This document shows, piece by piece, positions 4,998 through 5,907 of a stretch of 5,907 nucleotides of DNA. This DNA is from Bermanella sp041589295 (GTDB taxonomy: Bacteria > Pseudomonadota > Gammaproteobacteria > Pseudomonadales > Oceanobacteraceae): NCBI GenBank assembly GCA_041589295.1, contig JBFHVZ010000232.1:1-5907 (forward strand). The letters are read 5' to 3'. Made by a program: the position numbers and the translations under genes. The notes beneath the pieces were generated by a model that worked only from the letters and a program-made list of their open reading frames with translations, did not search any database and was not told the origin of the DNA. How positions within the stretch are numbered: position 1 is the stretch's first letter; every line of letters starts with the position of its first letter.

Positions 4998-5907
4998 ACT
5001 TTTTCTCGTCGGGTAAGTCATCATCCATCAGCCCTTCAATGTCGATGTCGTCCAGTTCGTTTTCTAAATTGGCCAAGGCTGCGTCTATATTTTCGTCTGT
5101 GTCGTCGTCTGCTTCTGCTGCTTCCCCGCCCACTTCAACACCTTCATTTAGATCATCGGTAAGATCGTCGGGCAAATCATCCACCTCATCTGTCAACGCT
5201 GGTGGTGCTTCATCGTCATCTAAAGCGCTGTCTAGCACTTCGTCTAAATCATCAATGGGCTCTGCGCCTGACACTTTAACCGGTGCGTCTTCCAAGTCGG
5301 GTTCTGTGGTTTCATCATCACCACCTAAATCAAAGTCTTCGTCAAAATCTGGAATAGCATCATCAACTGGCGGCGCAGCATCCATGCTTTCATCCAGTGG
5401 CGCTTCTTCCGCAATGACATCGTCATCATCATCGTCGTCGCCTAAATCTAATCCGGACAAATCATCGTCTGCCGAGTCCAACGCAATTTCTTCGTCGTCA
5501 TCGTCTTCGCTTAAATCAAAATCTTCATCGAATTCATCGTCGTCCAAACCATCATTCAACGACACATCATCCGGCATCTTCATACCCTGATCTTTAGCCG
5601 CCGCGGGTTCTTCAGCGACTGTTTGCGCTGATTTTTTCTTTTGCTTAGCGCGGTAAACCAAGAAGCCACCTAAGCCGGCCACCACAGTGAGTAGCGGCAC
5701 CAACGCTAGTAACCAAACTGGCATACTGTCTTCTTCGGCGATTTCTTCGTCGTCTTCGCTGGCTGTATCAGCCATATCTTTTTCGGATTCTTTATTTGCT
5801 TCTGGCGCAGCGTCATCTGCGGCTTTTGGTTTATCGTCCGCACTTTCGTCCGCGTTTTCGCTAGGCTCATCAGCAGGGTCATCATCCATTGAGTCAGACG
5901 GCTCGAC
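4996..5907 (-). CDS. C-terminal part of a highly acidic single-pass membrane protein
   Basis: The reading frame is open to the right edge (it reads VEPSDS before the first ATG at 5889), so this is probably the C-terminal end of a longer protein. Numbered from that ATG there are 297 residues. Residues 1-55 are a Asp/Glu/Ala-rich linker. Residues 57-79 (PVWLLALVPLLTVVAGLGGFLVY) form one membrane helix followed by RAKQKKK, so by the positive-inside rule the C-terminus is cytoplasmic and the linker periplasmic. Residues 96-297 are strongly acidic and low in complexity, with seven aspartates in a row (151-157) and the motif FDEDFDL twice (120-126 and 182-188), ending in a leucine-spaced helix-like tail (IDAALANLENELDDIDIEGL). 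The layout of periplasmic part, one helix and acidic cytoplasmic tail recalls FimV-type polar hub proteins, but I see no TPR or FimV C-terminal domain. The deaminase follows 58 bases downstream and could be co-transcribed. Function unknown. Confidence 0.78.
   Translation of the reverse strand, partial: VEPSDSMDDDPADEPSENADESADDKPKAADDAAPEANKESEKDMADTASEDDEEIAEEDSMPVWLLALVPLLTVVAGLGGFLVYRAKQKKKSAQTVAEEPAAAKDQGMKMPDDVSLNDGLDDDEFDEDFDLSEDDDDEEIALDSADDDLSGLDLGDDDDDDDVIAEEAPLDESMDAAPPVDDAIPDFDEDFDLGGDDETTEPDLEDAPVKVSGAEPIDDLDEVLDSALDDDEAPPALTDEVDDLPDDLTDDLNEGVEVGGEAAEADDDTDENIDAALANLENELDDIDIEGLMDDDLPDEKK

Noticed and set aside
5400..5480. Short tandem repeats of the cat/cgt triplet type
   Set aside because: These are runs of aspartate codons with mixed GAT/GAC use in the acidic gene, not a separate microsatellite or CRISPR-like array.
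5039..5590. A 183-codon plus-strand frame coding for a Ser-rich protein
   Set aside because: It is the mirror of the Asp/Glu codons of the acidic membrane protein; GAT and GAC runs read as serine codons on the other strand.
4996..5907. Assignment as FimV
   Set aside because: The topology is similar, but no LysM, TPR or FimV C-terminal domain is visible, and the deaminase neighbour is not the usual FimV context.

Overview
The window looks like ordinary chromosomal DNA from a gammaproteobacterium, and a marine or aquatic member is my best guess. The evidence is a RecC-type exonuclease V subunit, a stand-alone HPt phosphotransfer protein, sigma70-like promoters with TTGACA boxes, a balanced base composition and an acidic protein set. 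I cannot name the genus. I see no tRNA, rRNA, CRISPR array, transposase, attachment site or origin. Gene packing is tight except for one 466-base gap.

Layout from left to right. Bases 1-1320 (minus) hold the N-terminal 440 residues of RecC, which runs off the left edge. A 212-base divergent intergenic region follows, with one plausible promoter facing each way. Bases 1533-1898 (plus) encode a 121-residue HPt phosphotransfer protein. Its 3' end overlaps by 14 bases the convergent end of a minus-strand pair: a 2-hydroxychromene-2-carboxylate isomerase/DsbA-like protein (2572-3177) followed by a zinc-ribbon SAM methyltransferase (1885-2568), three bases downstream and probably starting at TTG. 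The 466-base gap (3178-3643) contains a C/G-rich hairpin, a TTGACA promoter candidate and a leader that can fold into stem-loops. It leads into a secreted protein of 277 residues (3644-4477, plus) with a signal peptide and an early 'MxxMVGQA' motif. Four bases beyond its stop lies the convergent end of a cytosine deaminase of the yeast Fcy1 type (4482-4937, minus). Upstream of that, on the same strand, is the C-terminal part of a very acidic single-pass membrane protein (4996-5907), open at the right edge.

The genes do not form one pathway. RecC belongs to double-strand break repair, the HPt protein to a multistep phosphorelay whose kinase and regulator are elsewhere, the deaminase to pyrimidine salvage, and the isomerase and methyltransferase form a two-gene unit of unknown substrate. 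The least explained parts are the secreted protein with its structured leader and the acidic membrane protein. I found no convincing evidence of a wholly new system here.
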